Assembly (NCBI RefSeq): GCF_049897565.1
Contig: NZ_JAFCWM010000019.1
Span: 30,235-94,234 of the forward strand
Direction of reading: 5' to 3'
Source: JAFCUW01 sp049897565
Lineage (GTDB): Bacteria; Pseudomonadota; Gammaproteobacteria; Burkholderiales; Burkholderiaceae_D
DNA length: 64,000 nt
The translations under genes and the position numbers were made by a program. This document shows positions 42,628-51,669 of this stretch, piece by piece (position 1 is the stretch's first letter; each line of letters starts with the position of its first letter). The notes beneath the pieces were generated by a model. It was not told where the DNA came from. It made no database searches and saw only the letters and a list, made by a program, of their open reading frames with translations.

Positions 42628-43494
42628 ATGATGTCTACGCAAACGTCAGAACCACGTCCGAATTCTTCGTCGACCATGCATTCCTCTCCAATGGAAGCTG
42701 GCCGCCAACGTCAGGGCCGGCTCTGGTCCAATCTGAAAGAGGTGTGCGATCTGCTGCACATCACCGCCGCGGTGTCGGTCAATACCGAAGAATTGCTGTT
42801 CCAGCATGTCCAGTTCAAGACTGGGCAACGCGTCCATACCATCGGACAAGCGTTCGACACGCTGTACATCGTCAACTCCGGCTTCCTCAAAACCGTGCTC
42901 ATCGACGAGTTCGGCAATGAGCAGGTCCTGAGCTTCCCGATGAAGGGCGACATGCTCGGCGTCGACGGCATCCATACCCGCCATTACGCTTCGGAAGCGG
43001 TCGCCTTGTCCGACTGCGACTTGATCTTGCTGCCGTTCAAGAAGCTGACCGCACTTGGCCGCGTCCACCTCGAACTCGAAAACGTCATGTACGGCGTCAT
43101 GAGCCGCGAGCTGGTGCGCGAGCAGGCCATGATCGGCATGCTCGGCGCCCTCAGCGCCGAGGCCCGGGTGGCACGCTTCCTCGTGTCGCTGGCCGACCGC
43201 TTCGCCGCGATGGGCTACTCGAGCAAGCTGTTTAACCTGCGCATGACGCGCCATGAAATCGGCAGCTACCTCGGCCTGACCCTGGAAACGGTCAGCCGTA
43301 CCCTGTCGGCATTTAACGAGATCGGCCTGATCACGGTCGACCAGCGCACCATCGGCATCAAGGACGCCGAGGCGCTCAAGACGCTGCGCCGGCTGCCGCC
43401 GTCGCGCTCGCGTGCCAAGCAGACCAACGCCGCCAAGCTGAAGGCGGAGCAAGAAGCGGCAGGCGACGACCAGGTGCTGGCCACCACAATCTAG
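42628..43494 (+). CDS. Crp/Fnr family regulator lacking FeS cysteines
   Basis: About 288 residues with a Ser-rich N-terminal tail, a cNMP-binding-like beta roll (residues 60-160, FDTLYIVNSGFLKTVL) and a C-terminal helix-turn-helix (MTRHEIGSYLGLTLETVSR) close to that of FNR, including the EIGSYLGL...TVSR recognition helix. True FNR has a cluster of cysteines near the N-terminus; only C40 and one internal Cys (SDCDLI) are seen here. It is thus unlikely to hold a [4Fe-4S] cluster and may bind another ligand or act by level. The start at 42628 is chosen because GGAG lies 6 bases before it. It is monocistronic with a terminator. Confidence 0.9.
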   Translation: MMSTQTSEPRPNSSSTMHSSPMEAGRQRQGRLWSNLKEVCDLLHITAAVSVNTEELLFQHVQFKTGQRVHTIGQAFDTLYIVNSGFLKTVLIDEFGNEQVLSFPMKGDMLGVDGIHTRHYASEAVALSDCDLILLPFKKLTALGRVHLELENVMYGVMSRELVREQAMIGMLGALSAEARVARFLVSLADRFAAMGYSSKLFNLRMTRHEIGSYLGLTLETVSRTLSAFNEIGLITVDQRTIGIKDAEALKTLRRLPPSRSRAKQTNAAKLKAEQEAAGDDQVLATTI

Positions 43495-43514
43495 CCTTCC
43501 ACCAGTTTGCCCCC

Positions 43515-43537
43515 AGCCCGCCGCCCGGCGGGCTTTT
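43515..43537 (+). terminator. Terminator of the Crp/Fnr gene
   Basis: GCCCGCCG and CGGCGGGC (43516-43523 and 43526-43533) pair with a very short loop and are followed by TTTT, about 20 bases after the stop. Confidence 0.85.
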
Positions 43538-43881
43538 CACTTGGGCGGCCTTTTTGAAGAGTGGGTGGTGCAGAACGGCAATCGGCAAGGACGTCGATCG
43601 CGAACTTTCGCCTCACCATCGGTCAATACTGCTCTCCATCATCTTGCGAATGGCGACCGCCAATCAGCGCCAATGGAAATCGTTCATCTTCAACGATTCA
43701 ACAGCCATGCGTAACATTCCTGGCAGACCAGCTACGGTTCATCCGGCGTGTCTTCCAGGGCCTCGACTGACCACGGGCGGCGCTCGCGTGCCTGGCAAAA
43801 CAAAGTCATATCGGGGAAGAAGGTCGATGCGTGGGGACAATGGAAAATTGTAGCGAAGAAACCATTGGGCTTGACATCGGC
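43538..43881. other. Gap between the Crp/Fnr terminator and the intron
   Basis: About 340 bases without a recognisable gene. A minus-strand frame (43995-43732) begins inside the 3' end of the intron and runs into the gap, so it is not a credible gene. No repeat or hairpin of note was found. Confidence 0.5.
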
Positions 43882-45710
43882 ATAGGGGGCAGCTAGTAAT
43901 AGCTGCTCCCCTGCCACACCACCCGGCATGCGGGTCCGCACCGGGCGGTTCGAGTAGTTGAGGTTATGTGAGTCGAGGCATGCCAAGGCGGTCAAAGTAA
44001 GCGATTGTTAGCACACTGTTCAATGCCAACGCGCTGTTGTGCCACCAGCGGCGGCTGTTCGCCGCCACCACGCGTGCCACTTTGAGTGGTGCCCCAAGTT
44101 TCAGCAGTTCCCGGTATATCGTCGTGCCGCGACGCCATTGTTTAAGTTGAATCGCCCGCATCCGGTGCCGCATCCACTCGTCGAGCTTGCGCCAGACTCC
44201 CGGAGTTTGGGCCAGATTGAAATAGGCTTTCCATCCCAATACGTAACGCCGTAGCTGTTCAATCACCTGACTCATGCTGCGGCCACAAGTACGACGGGTT
44301 ATCTGCCGTATCTTTTGCTTGAACGTTTCCCGCGCCTTGGCCGAGACGGCTCGTTTGACCTCGCCTTTCGGGGCGGCCCACAGAGAGAAGCCCAGAAATT
44401 TTCGCCCAAATGCCTTTCCCACCGCACTTTTCGATTCGTTGATCTTCAAGTGCAGTTTGCCGTACAGACGCTTTAGCAGTGTCATCACCCGTTCGCCAGC
44501 CTTCTGACTGCGCACATACACATTGCAGTCATCGGCATAGCGAGCGAAACGATGCCCCCTGCGCTCAAGCTCACGATCAACTTCGTCCAGCAACACATTG
44601 GCCAACAGGGGCGACAACGGCCCGCCTTGCGGCGTGCCTTCCTCCCTGTTGGCCACTACGCCGTTGCTCATAATGCCTGCGTTCAGATAGGCACGGACCA
44701 GCCGGATGATTCCGGTGTCATCAATGCGTTTCTTTAGACGGTCTATCAGCACATCGTGGTTGACCCGGTCAAAGAACTTCTCCAGATCGACATCGACCAC
44801 AATGCGGTATCCATCTTGCACGTGCTGTTGTGCAACGAGCACAGCGTCACGCGCGCGACGGCCCGGACGGAATCCATGGCTGTGCTGACTAAAAGAGGGG
44901 TCGATCAGCGGTTGCAGCACTTGCAGAACGGCTTGTTGGATCAGTCGATCGACCACGGAGGGTATCCCCAGTTCACGTTCGCTGCCATCCGGTTTGGGGA
45001 TGCCGACGCGACGCACCGGACTGGGCCGGTACGTGCCTGCCCTCAATTGGTTTCTGATGGTCGGTAACGCGGTTACCAGATAGCGGCCAGTCTGAGCGAT
45101 GTCCATGCCATCAACGCCTGCCGCTCCCTTGTTTGCCTTCACGCGCTTCCGCGCGCGTTGCATGTTCTCTCTCGCAAGCACCTGCGCGAGCAGGCCTTGC
45201 CCTGCGTCTCCCGTTGCATGTTGCGTGACCGGTGTTTCATCGCTGACAGCGTCGGACGAGGTTTCACCCCGCCTTACCGCGACCCGCTCCGCCAATGCGG
45301 ACATCTGATGCCATACACCGACCATCGACATGGCGTTCAACGCTCCTTCTCGTTCGGCCCTTCGCCCCTGTACCGGCAGCTACTACGACCTCTGCTGACT
45401 TCTCGCTCCGGCTCGCACCGTCGCCCTTTCAGGCACGAGGCGAGATCTCCCCAGGTAAGTACGCACTCCTTCACTGCACAACCGCCGGATTTACGCCACT
45501 TCGCCTTGACCACAAAAGCTTCGCGGTTTTTCGCCCGCTCGCCTTGCTCGGCAGCGCCTTCTATCCGATTCTTGTACATCGGCTCGCAGTTTCGCTCCAC
45601 GCTTCCTCTCCACGGTCGGTCGCCCTTCCGCAGTTGCGCTTCACTTCGCTCACTGTGGTCAGCTCGCGGCGGGACTTTCACCCACAGGAGTGCGCCCATG
45701 CTGGGCGCAC
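43882..45710 (-). mobile_element. Group II intron with maturase ORF
   Basis: About 1.83 kb on the minus strand. The 5' end reads GTGCGCCCAGCATGGGCGCA (from 45710), a standard group II start, followed by GTGGGTGAAAGTCCC. The 3' end has a domain V-like hairpin (CCGCCCGGTGCGG with CCGCATGCCGGGTGG) and a domain VI-like stem, ending near CCCTAT at 43882. It lies one base past the T run of a rho-independent terminator, the preferred target of group IIC introns. The exact 3' boundary is uncertain by a few bases. It interrupts no gene. Confidence 0.82.
43964..45340 (-). CDS. ltrA: Group II intron reverse transcriptase / maturase
   Basis: A 458-residue intron-encoded protein. The reverse transcriptase domain (residues about 55-330) shows RT blocks with AGVDGMD, GIPKPDG, SHGFRPGRRARDAV, VDVDLEKFFDRVNHD, GTPQGGPLSPLLANV and the catalytic YADD at 268-271. 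The maturase X domain follows (RRTCGRSMSQVIEQLRRYV, GWKAYFNLA). No HNH endonuclease domain is left at the C-terminus, so retrohoming would use single-stranded DNA at the fork, as in class C introns. The frame is intact, and the intron could be active. Confidence 0.9.
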   Translation of the reverse strand: MNAMSMVGVWHQMSALAERVAVRRGETSSDAVSDETPVTQHATGDAGQGLLAQVLARENMQRARKRVKANKGAAGVDGMDIAQTGRYLVTALPTIRNQLRAGTYRPSPVRRVGIPKPDGSERELGIPSVVDRLIQQAVLQVLQPLIDPSFSQHSHGFRPGRRARDAVLVAQQHVQDGYRIVVDVDLEKFFDRVNHDVLIDRLKKRIDDTGIIRLVRAYLNAGIMSNGVVANREEGTPQGGPLSPLLANVLLDEVDRELERRGHRFARYADDCNVYVRSQKAGERVMTLLKRLYGKLHLKINESKSAVGKAFGRKFLGFSLWAAPKGEVKRAVSAKARETFKQKIRQITRRTCGRSMSQVIEQLRRYVLGWKAYFNLAQTPGVWRKLDEWMRHRMRAIQLKQWRRGTTIYRELLKLGAPLKVARVVAANSRRWWHNSALALNSVLTIAYFDRLGMPRLT

Positions 45711-45711
45711 G

Positions 45712-45742
45712 AAAAAAAGCCGGCATCCTCGCGGACGCCGGC
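45712..45742 (-). terminator. Terminator of the glycine-zipper gene, intron target
   Basis: On the minus strand GCCGGC-GTCC and GGAT-GCCGGC form a 10-bp stem (one G-T pair) with loop GCGA, followed by seven T. One base later the group II intron begins. Confidence 0.88.
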
Positions 45743-45764
45743 CTTTTGCTGATGACGAAGCAGA

Positions 45765-46841
45765 TCAGTTATCGCGCGTGAGCACGCCGTCGTTGATCTT
45801 CACTTTTTCGCCGACGCGCATGCCCGGGTCGTTGGCATACTGCACCGTCTGGGTGCCGCCGTTGGCGAAGCGGATCACCACTTCAAAGTGACGGGTCTGC
45901 TTGGCGTTGGCGCGGTCGATGTTGCGACCGACGTAGGCGCCGCCGAGGGCGCCGGCAACTTGCGCTGCCGTACGGCCGTTGCCGTCACCGATCTGGCTAC
46001 CGAGCAGGGCGCCGACGACGCCGCCGCCGACGGTGCCGAGGTAGTTGCCTTCGCCATTGACTTCAATGACGTTGATCGCTTCGACGGTAGCGCAGTTGCT
46101 GCAATAGCGCACCACGCGTGGCGCGTTCTGCGGCACGGTCGACACCAGTTGCAGCGGCTTGCCCAGAGTAGCGGTGGCGACGCGGCCATTGATGCGCATG
46201 TTGGCGGTCACGGCAGTGTTCGGCGCAATGCGGTCGCCGCGGCGGATCACGTAGGAACCTTCGTACTCGCCCGGACGCACTTCCGGCAGGAAGAACACGC
46301 CGCGGGTGCCGGAGATGGTCATGTCGACCTTGGCGCCCGGGGTGCCGCGCAGCATGAAGTCGAGGTCGTTACCTGGACCCAGGTCTTCGGTAGCGCGCAC
46401 GTCGAAGCGTTCGATGCGTGGCAGATCGGCGACGTCGCCGCGGCGCGGGCCGTTGTAGCGGCCGCCGCGCACCAGCGATTCGCTCAGCACGCCACTGGTG
46501 ACCTGGTTACCGACGCGCAAGTTTGCAGTCACCGCGCTGGTGGCCGTGATACGGTCGCGGGTGCCGATAGTGTAGGTGCCTTCATACTGGCCCGGCTCGG
46601 TTTCGGTCAGCTGCAGGTTGCGGTTGGCGCCTGCGATCTGCAGGAACACGCGTCCGCCCGCGGTGCCGTAGAGGTCGAAATTTAGTTCCTGGCCTGGGAC
46701 CAGGCGGCGCACTTCATCAACGTTGAAGCCGCGGATGACCGGATTGTAGCCCTGCGCCTGCACTGGCGCGGCGGCGAGCGCCATCGACAGCAGCGGAATC
46801 ACTGACACCAGTCCGGCGAGTAGTTTTTGTTTGGTTTTCAT
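45765..46841 (-). CDS. Exported protein with C-terminal glycine-zipper (2TM) domain
   Basis: A 358-residue protein with a cleavable signal peptide (AAAPVQAQG, near residue 30). The middle part holds two related beta-rich repeats (GQELNFDLYGTAGGRVFLQIAG and GNDLDFMLRGTPGAKVDMTISG type, each given in part) with RPGEYEGSYVI-like ends. The C-terminal glycine zipper (GTVGGGVVGALLGSQIG and AAQVAGALGGAYVG) resembles that of SlyB/PcP outer-membrane proteins. There is no lipobox. An envelope or stress role is likely by family but not shown. AAGGAG precedes the ATG. Confidence 0.8.
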   Translation of the reverse strand: MKTKQKLLAGLVSVIPLLSMALAAAPVQAQGYNPVIRGFNVDEVRRLVPGQELNFDLYGTAGGRVFLQIAGANRNLQLTETEPGQYEGTYTIGTRDRITATSAVTANLRVGNQVTSGVLSESLVRGGRYNGPRRGDVADLPRIERFDVRATEDLGPGNDLDFMLRGTPGAKVDMTISGTRGVFFLPEVRPGEYEGSYVIRRGDRIAPNTAVTANMRINGRVATATLGKPLQLVSTVPQNAPRVVRYCSNCATVEAINVIEVNGEGNYLGTVGGGVVGALLGSQIGDGNGRTAAQVAGALGGAYVGRNIDRANAKQTRHFEVVIRFANGGTQTVQYANDPGMRVGEKVKINDGVLTRDN

Positions 46842-46858
46842 ATATTCTCCTTGGAGGT

Positions 46859-46886
46859 TTGACAGCGGCGCTGAGTATTGACAGCG
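46859..46886. repeat. Direct repeat TTGACAGCG upstream of the glycine-zipper gene
   Basis: TTGACAGCG occurs at 46859-46867 and again at 46878-46886, 19 bases apart start to start, close to two helical turns. It lies just before the ribosome-binding site of the minus-strand gene. It could be a regulator site, but chance is possible for such short units. Confidence 0.3.
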
Positions 46887-46928
46887 AGTAAGCGTAAGTT
46901 ACGCCGAGCCCGCATGGCCGTCGGTGCG

Positions 46929-47579
46929 CTAGCGTACTAAGTGCACGGCCTCGCCGGAGGTCACATAAATGGCGTCGCCGGCCTCTGGCGTGATCAGGAA
47001 ACCGCCGGTAAAGGCGCCAAACGACGGCAGGATCATGCGCCGCGGCCCGACCACGAAACACGGCAGGCGCAGCGCATCGAAGCGCGTCGCCAGCAAGAAA
47101 CTCGGATGGATGTGGCCGGCCAGCGCGTAGCCGGCGGTGTCGACATCGGGATGGTGGCAGAACGCGAACGGCGCCACCGCATGCGGCTCGTCGACCAGGT
47201 CGATCATCAAGGAAGCGGCCGGGTCGCCGGCATGGCGGTCGTGGTTGCCGCGCACCAGCGTCAGTTTCAGCGACGGATGGCGCAAGCGCCAGGCCAGCAT
47301 CGCCGCCACCGTCGCCGTCGCATGGGCCGCGCGCGCGTGCAAAAAGTCGCCGAGGAAGGTGATGTGCCCGACGTCGTGCTCGGCCATCAGGGCGTCGAGC
47401 GCGGCCAGGTTCTGGCTGGTGGTCCCGCGCGGCACCGGCACGCCGAGCGCGCGGAACGACGCCGCCTTGCCGAAGTGGATATCGGCGACGATCAGCATTT
47501 TGCGCGCCGGCCAATACAGCGCCTTGTGCGCCAGCAGCAGCAGCGTTTCGCCGGCGACGAGCACTTCGCGCGCGGTCAA
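46929..47579 (-). CDS. pdeM: Ligase-associated phosphoesterase PdeM
   Basis: About 216 residues of the calcineurin-like metallophosphoesterase family. Metal-binding motifs are seen in order: VADIHFGKAASFR (D33, H35), FLGDFLHARA, LVRGNHDRH and GHIHPSF. In the ligase-associated repair set this gene accompanies lhr, lig and exo. The start is TTG 47579, overlapping the TGA of the helicase gene (CCTTGA). No ATG precedes the conserved part. A much longer frame upstream is only antisense-frame shadow of the helicase. Last gene of the five-gene operon. Confidence 0.85.
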   Translation of the reverse strand: MTAREVLVAGETLLLLAHKALYWPARKMLIVADIHFGKAASFRALGVPVPRGTTSQNLAALDALMAEHDVGHITFLGDFLHARAAHATATVAAMLAWRLRHPSLKLTLVRGNHDRHAGDPAASLMIDLVDEPHAVAPFAFCHHPDVDTAGYALAGHIHPSFLLATRFDALRLPCFVVGPRRMILPSFGAFTGGFLITPEAGDAIYVTSGEAVHLVR

Positions 47580-50038
47580 GGCTGTGCCGCCTTGTCGAGT
47601 TCGCGCACCATCCGTGCCACCCGGTCCGACAGTTTTTCGGTGGTGACCTTTTCGCGGAAGCGCTCGACCATCAGCGCGAAGCCGAACGGCGTGGCGCGCT
47701 TGACGTCGCAAAAGGCGACGCGGCGCGCGTGCAGTTCGGCCAGCGTGTCGCGCAGCCGCGTCAGTTCGAGCTCCTGCTCCATCACTTCGCGCTGCGCCTG
47801 GGTCAGCAACAGGTTGCCGGCATCGTGCTTGCGGAAGACTTCGAAAAACAGCGACGACGATGCCTGCACCTGGCGCGCGCTTTTTGGCTGGCCCGGATAC
47901 CCCTGGAACACCAGCCCGGCGATGCGCGCCACCTCGCGAAAGCGCTGCTGCGACAGCTGGGTCGCATTCAGGCTTTCGAGGACGTCTTCGAGCAGGCGTT
48001 CGGTACCGAGCAGCCCTACCTCGGCGCCAGTGGCGCCGGCAAACAGCGCCTTCCAGTCGACCGGCTCGGCCGCCAGCAGTTCGAAGCCGTAATCGTTGAT
48101 GGCGATCGAAAAGGTGATGGGCTGCAGCCGGCCGACGCGGTAGGCCAGCAGCGACGCCAGGCCCATGTGGACCGAGCGGCCGGCGAACGGATAGACGAAC
48201 AGATGATGGCCTTCGCGGCTTTTCATCGCCTCGATGACAAACACTTCGGTCGTCGGCAGCCTGGACCAGCGCTGCTGGATTTCGATCAGCGGGCGCAGCG
48301 CCTCCATCTCGGGGCCGACGAACTGGCCCTCGGCGGCGCGGCGCAGCTGCTCGAGGGCGGCGTGCGCCAGCTCCGACGACAGCGGCATCTTCGCGCCCAT
48401 CCAGCGCGTCACCGCGCCCTTCTTGCCGGTGGCGCGCTTGACAAATGCGGTCATCTCGTGCAGCCGGACGAATTCGAGGCTCTTGCCGCCGAAGATGAAA
48501 TGGTCGCCCGCCTTCATGCGCCCGACGAACGACTCCTCGACGCTGCCGATGCGCCCGCCCGACATGTACTTCACCTGCACGCTCGAATCGGAAACGATGG
48601 TGCCGATGCCCATGCGGTGGCGGCGGCCGATCGCCACGTCGGGCACGCGGAACACGCCCTCCTCGTCGGGCAGCACGCGCTGGTATTCGGGATACACCGT
48701 CAGGCTCTGGCCGCCGCGAGCGACGAAGTCGAGCGCCCACTGCCATTCCTCGTCGCTCAAGTGCCGATACGACCAGGCGCCGCGCACTTCGGCCAACAGC
48801 TGTTCGGAGCGAAAGCCGCCGCCCAGCGCCACCGTCACCAGGTGCTGCACCAGCACGTCGAACGGCTTGTTGGGCACCAGGCGCGCCTCGATGCGGCGCG
48901 ACGCCACCGCCTCCTTGGCGCCGGCCGCCTCCAGCAGTTCGAGGCTGTTGGTCGGCACCAGGGTCACGCGCGACACCCGGCCCGGCGCGTGGCCGCTGCG
49001 CCCGGCCCGCTGCAGCAGGCGCGCAATGCCCTTGGCACTGCCGATCTGCAGCACCCGCTCGACCGGCAGGAAGTCGACGCCGAGATCGAGGCTGGCGGTG
49101 CAGATCACCGCTTTCAGCTCGCCCTTCTTCAGTCCCATCTCGACCCAGTCGCGCACCTCGCGGTCGAGCGAGCCGTGATGCAGCGCGATCAGGCCGGCCC
49201 AGTCGGGACGCGCCTCGAGGATGTTCTGATACCACAGCTCGGACTGCGAACGCGTGTTGGTAAACACCAGCGTCGCATTGAACTGCTCGATCTCGTCGAT
49301 CACCGGCATCAGCATCTGGATGCCCAGGTGGCCGCCCCACGGAAAGCGCGACACGTTGGCCGGCACCAGCGAGTCGACGACGATCTGCTTGCGCAGGTCG
49401 CCCTCGACCAGCACGCCCTGCCCAACGCCCAGCAGCACCTCGCGCGCCTGCGCCAGGTTGCCCATCGTCGCCGACAGCGCCCATACCACCAGCTCGGGAT
49501 TCCAGTGGCGTAGCCGCGCCAGCGCCAGCTGCACCTGCACGCCGCGCTTGCTGCCCATCAGCTCGTGCCACTCGTCGATGATGATCATGTCCAGGCCCGC
49601 GAACTGCGCTTTGGCGGCGGCGTGCGACAGCAGCAGCGACAGGCTCTCGGGCGTGGTGATCAGGGCTGACGGCAGCTTGCGCGACTGGCGCGCACGCTCG
49701 GCCGAGGTGGTGTCGCCGGTGCGCGCGCCGATGGTCCACTCGGGCGACAGCGCAGCGGCCGATTCTTCCAGCGCGCGCAAGGTGTCGGCGGCGAGCGCGC
49801 GCATCGGCGTGATCCACAGCACCCGCAAGCCGCTGCTCTTGCGGCGCTTGACGAGGGCGCCGCGCATCAGGGCAGCGATCCACACCGCATAAGTCTTGCC
49901 GGAGCCGGTATTGGCATGCAACAGGCCCGACTCGCCCGCCAGTGCCGCGCGCCACACCGCGCGCTGGAACGGGAACACCTTCCATCCGCGCCCGGCGAAC
50001 CAGGCATCGACCGTCACCGCCATCTGGCTCTTGCTCAC
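47576..50038 (-). CDS. Ligase-associated DEXH-box helicase (Lhr-like)
   Basis: About 820 residues. Superfamily 2 helicase motifs: HANTGSGKTY (residues 41-50), TPMRALA, TTPESLS, IIIDEWHELM (DEWH at 155-158), LSATMGN, VFTNTRSQSELW, CTASLDLGVDF and QRAGRSGH. The C-terminal half is the Lhr core winged-helix/beta-barrel part plus a DUF4910-like tail. It should unwind DNA with 3'-5' polarity. The GTG start overlaps the TGA of the ligase gene (GTGA); an ATG 15 bases later is possible. Part of the exo-lig-lhr-pdeM damage-response set. Confidence 0.9.
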   Translation of the reverse strand: MSKSQMAVTVDAWFAGRGWKVFPFQRAVWRAALAGESGLLHANTGSGKTYAVWIAALMRGALVKRRKSSGLRVLWITPMRALAADTLRALEESAAALSPEWTIGARTGDTTSAERARQSRKLPSALITTPESLSLLLSHAAAKAQFAGLDMIIIDEWHELMGSKRGVQVQLALARLRHWNPELVVWALSATMGNLAQAREVLLGVGQGVLVEGDLRKQIVVDSLVPANVSRFPWGGHLGIQMLMPVIDEIEQFNATLVFTNTRSQSELWYQNILEARPDWAGLIALHHGSLDREVRDWVEMGLKKGELKAVICTASLDLGVDFLPVERVLQIGSAKGIARLLQRAGRSGHAPGRVSRVTLVPTNSLELLEAAGAKEAVASRRIEARLVPNKPFDVLVQHLVTVALGGGFRSEQLLAEVRGAWSYRHLSDEEWQWALDFVARGGQSLTVYPEYQRVLPDEEGVFRVPDVAIGRRHRMGIGTIVSDSSVQVKYMSGGRIGSVEESFVGRMKAGDHFIFGGKSLEFVRLHEMTAFVKRATGKKGAVTRWMGAKMPLSSELAHAALEQLRRAAEGQFVGPEMEALRPLIEIQQRWSRLPTTEVFVIEAMKSREGHHLFVYPFAGRSVHMGLASLLAYRVGRLQPITFSIAINDYGFELLAAEPVDWKALFAGATGAEVGLLGTERLLEDVLESLNATQLSQQRFREVARIAGLVFQGYPGQPKSARQVQASSSLFFEVFRKHDAGNLLLTQAQREVMEQELELTRLRDTLAELHARRVAFCDVKRATPFGFALMVERFREKVTTEKLSDRVARMVRELDKAAQP

Positions 50039-51669
50039 GCGCAGACCGCCGCTGCCAGCAGGCCTTTGAGCGTATCGAGCGAATCGGCGTCGTCGATGGT
50101 CTTGTCGTCGCGCTTGCGCAGGATGCGCGGAAAGCGCACCGCGATGCCGGCCTTGTGGCGGCTCGACAGCGCGATCCCCTCGAAGCCGATCTCGAACACC
50201 ATCGTCGGGCGCACGCTGCGCACCGGGCCGAATTTCTCGACCGTCGTCTTGCGGATGGCCAAGTCGACCACCGCGATCTCGGCGTCGGTCAGGCCCGAAT
50301 AGGCTTTGGCGAACGGCACCAGCTTGCGCTCGCCCGTTTCGTCCAGGTCCCACACGGCGAACGTGTAATCGGTGTAGAGCGAGGCGCGGCGGCCGTGGCC
50401 GGCCTGCGCGTAGATCAGCACCGCGTCGATGGTGTAGGGGTCGATCTTCCACTTCCACCAGGTGCCGACATCCTTGGTGCGGCCGACGCCATATTGCGCC
50501 GCCCTGGCCTTGACCATCATGCCTTCGACGCCGCGCGCGCGCGATTCGGTGCGCACCTGCGCCAGCTGGTCCCAGCCCGCAGCTTCGACCAGCGGCGATA
50601 TGCGCAGCTGCTCCTGGCCGACCTGGCCGACCAGTGCTTCGAGCAGGTTGCGCCGCTCGCGCTGCGGCACGGCGCGCAGGTCGACGCCGCCTTCCTCGAG
50701 CAGGTCGTAGGCAACCAGCACCGCCGGCAATTCGGCCAGCAGCTTGCTTGACAAGGTCTTGCGGCCAATGCGCTTTTGCAGGTCGGCGAACGGCGCCGGC
50801 ACGCCGTCGTTCCAGATCAGCACCTCGCCGTCGAGCACCGTTCCTTCGGGCAGGCGCAGCGCGGCCAGTTCGGGAAAGCGCTCGGTGATCAGGTCTTCGC
50901 CGCGCGACCACAGGTAGTTCTGGCCGCCGCGCCGCACCAGCTGGGCGCGGATGCCGTCGTACTTCCACTCGACCTGCCAGTCGGCGACGTCGCCCAGCGC
51001 CGCCGGTTCGCCCTGCAGCTGGTGCGCCAGGAAAAACGGATACGGCTGGCCGCCGCGCGCCTTGTGCTCGTCGTCGGACGGCGCGGCGATCAGCTGCAGG
51101 AAGCCGGCGGCGGTGGGCCGCACGCTGCCGTCGGTCCAGCCCATCAGGCGCTGCGCAATCAGCTTGCTGTCGACGGCGGCGATGGTCGACAGCGCGCGGG
51201 TAACCAGCAGCCTCGAGACGCCGACCCGAAAGCCGCCGCCGATCAGTTTGACGAGCAGGAAGCGCTCGCGGCTATCGAGCTCGTTCCAGTAGGTAAACAG
51301 CGCCTCGCCGATGACGTTCGGGTCGGCGCCGCGCAACGGACCGATACGCTCCTGCATCCACTCGGCCAGCCCGATGTCACTGTGGCGCTCGGGCGGTGGC
51401 AGGATATGCGCGATGGTTTCGGCCAGGTCGCCGACCGCCTGGTACGACTCTTCGAACAGCCACTCATCGAGCTGGGCGTATTCGACCGCGTACTGGCGCA
51501 ACAGCTTGGTCGGCACGGCCTGGCGCGGCTTGCCGCCGGCCAGAAAATACACCGCCCAGGCAGCGTTTTCCGGCGCGGCGCTGCCGAAGTAGGCCTGCAG
51601 CGCGTCGAGCTTGCGATTGGTGGCGGTGGTTTCGTCAAGTTCGGCAAACAGGCGGGCAAATTCACGCAT
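50035..51669 (-). CDS. ATP-dependent DNA ligase (ligase-associated repair set)
   Basis: A 544-residue ligase. The N-terminal about 200 residues are the helical ligase DNA-binding domain (NRKLDALQAYF, EALFTYWNELDSRERFLLVKL in part, LMGWTDGSVRPT). The nucleotidyltransferase domain has the adenylated lysine K236 in WKYDGIRAQL, with LDGEVLIW and GVEGMMVKARAA, and the OB domain ends with RPTMVFEIGFEG and RFPRILR. This type is the bacterial LigB/LigC-like enzyme found with exo, lhr and pdeM, working beside the essential NAD-dependent LigA. The start at 51669 gives MREFARLFAEL. Its ATG overlaps the exonuclease 3' end by 8 bases. Confidence 0.92.
   Translation of the reverse strand: MREFARLFAELDETTATNRKLDALQAYFGSAAPENAAWAVYFLAGGKPRQAVPTKLLRQYAVEYAQLDEWLFEESYQAVGDLAETIAHILPPPERHSDIGLAEWMQERIGPLRGADPNVIGEALFTYWNELDSRERFLLVKLIGGGFRVGVSRLLVTRALSTIAAVDSKLIAQRLMGWTDGSVRPTAAGFLQLIAAPSDDEHKARGGQPYPFFLAHQLQGEPAALGDVADWQVEWKYDGIRAQLVRRGGQNYLWSRGEDLITERFPELAALRLPEGTVLDGEVLIWNDGVPAPFADLQKRIGRKTLSSKLLAELPAVLVAYDLLEEGGVDLRAVPQRERRNLLEALVGQVGQEQLRISPLVEAAGWDQLAQVRTESRARGVEGMMVKARAAQYGVGRTKDVGTWWKWKIDPYTIDAVLIYAQAGHGRRASLYTDYTFAVWDLDETGERKLVPFAKAYSGLTDAEIAVVDLAIRKTTVEKFGPVRSVRPTMVFEIGFEGIALSSRHKAGIAVRFPRILRKRDDKTIDDADSLDTLKGLLAAAVCA

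Noticed and set aside
43732..43995. 87-codon minus-strand frame across the intron 3' end
   Set aside because: It starts inside intron domains V/VI and has no ribosome-binding site; a by-product of the intron RNA sequence.
46929..49985. 1018-codon minus-strand open frame covering pdeM and most of the helicase gene
   Set aside because: Only the last about 216 codons (PdeM) show family motifs; the rest is a different frame of the helicase gene.
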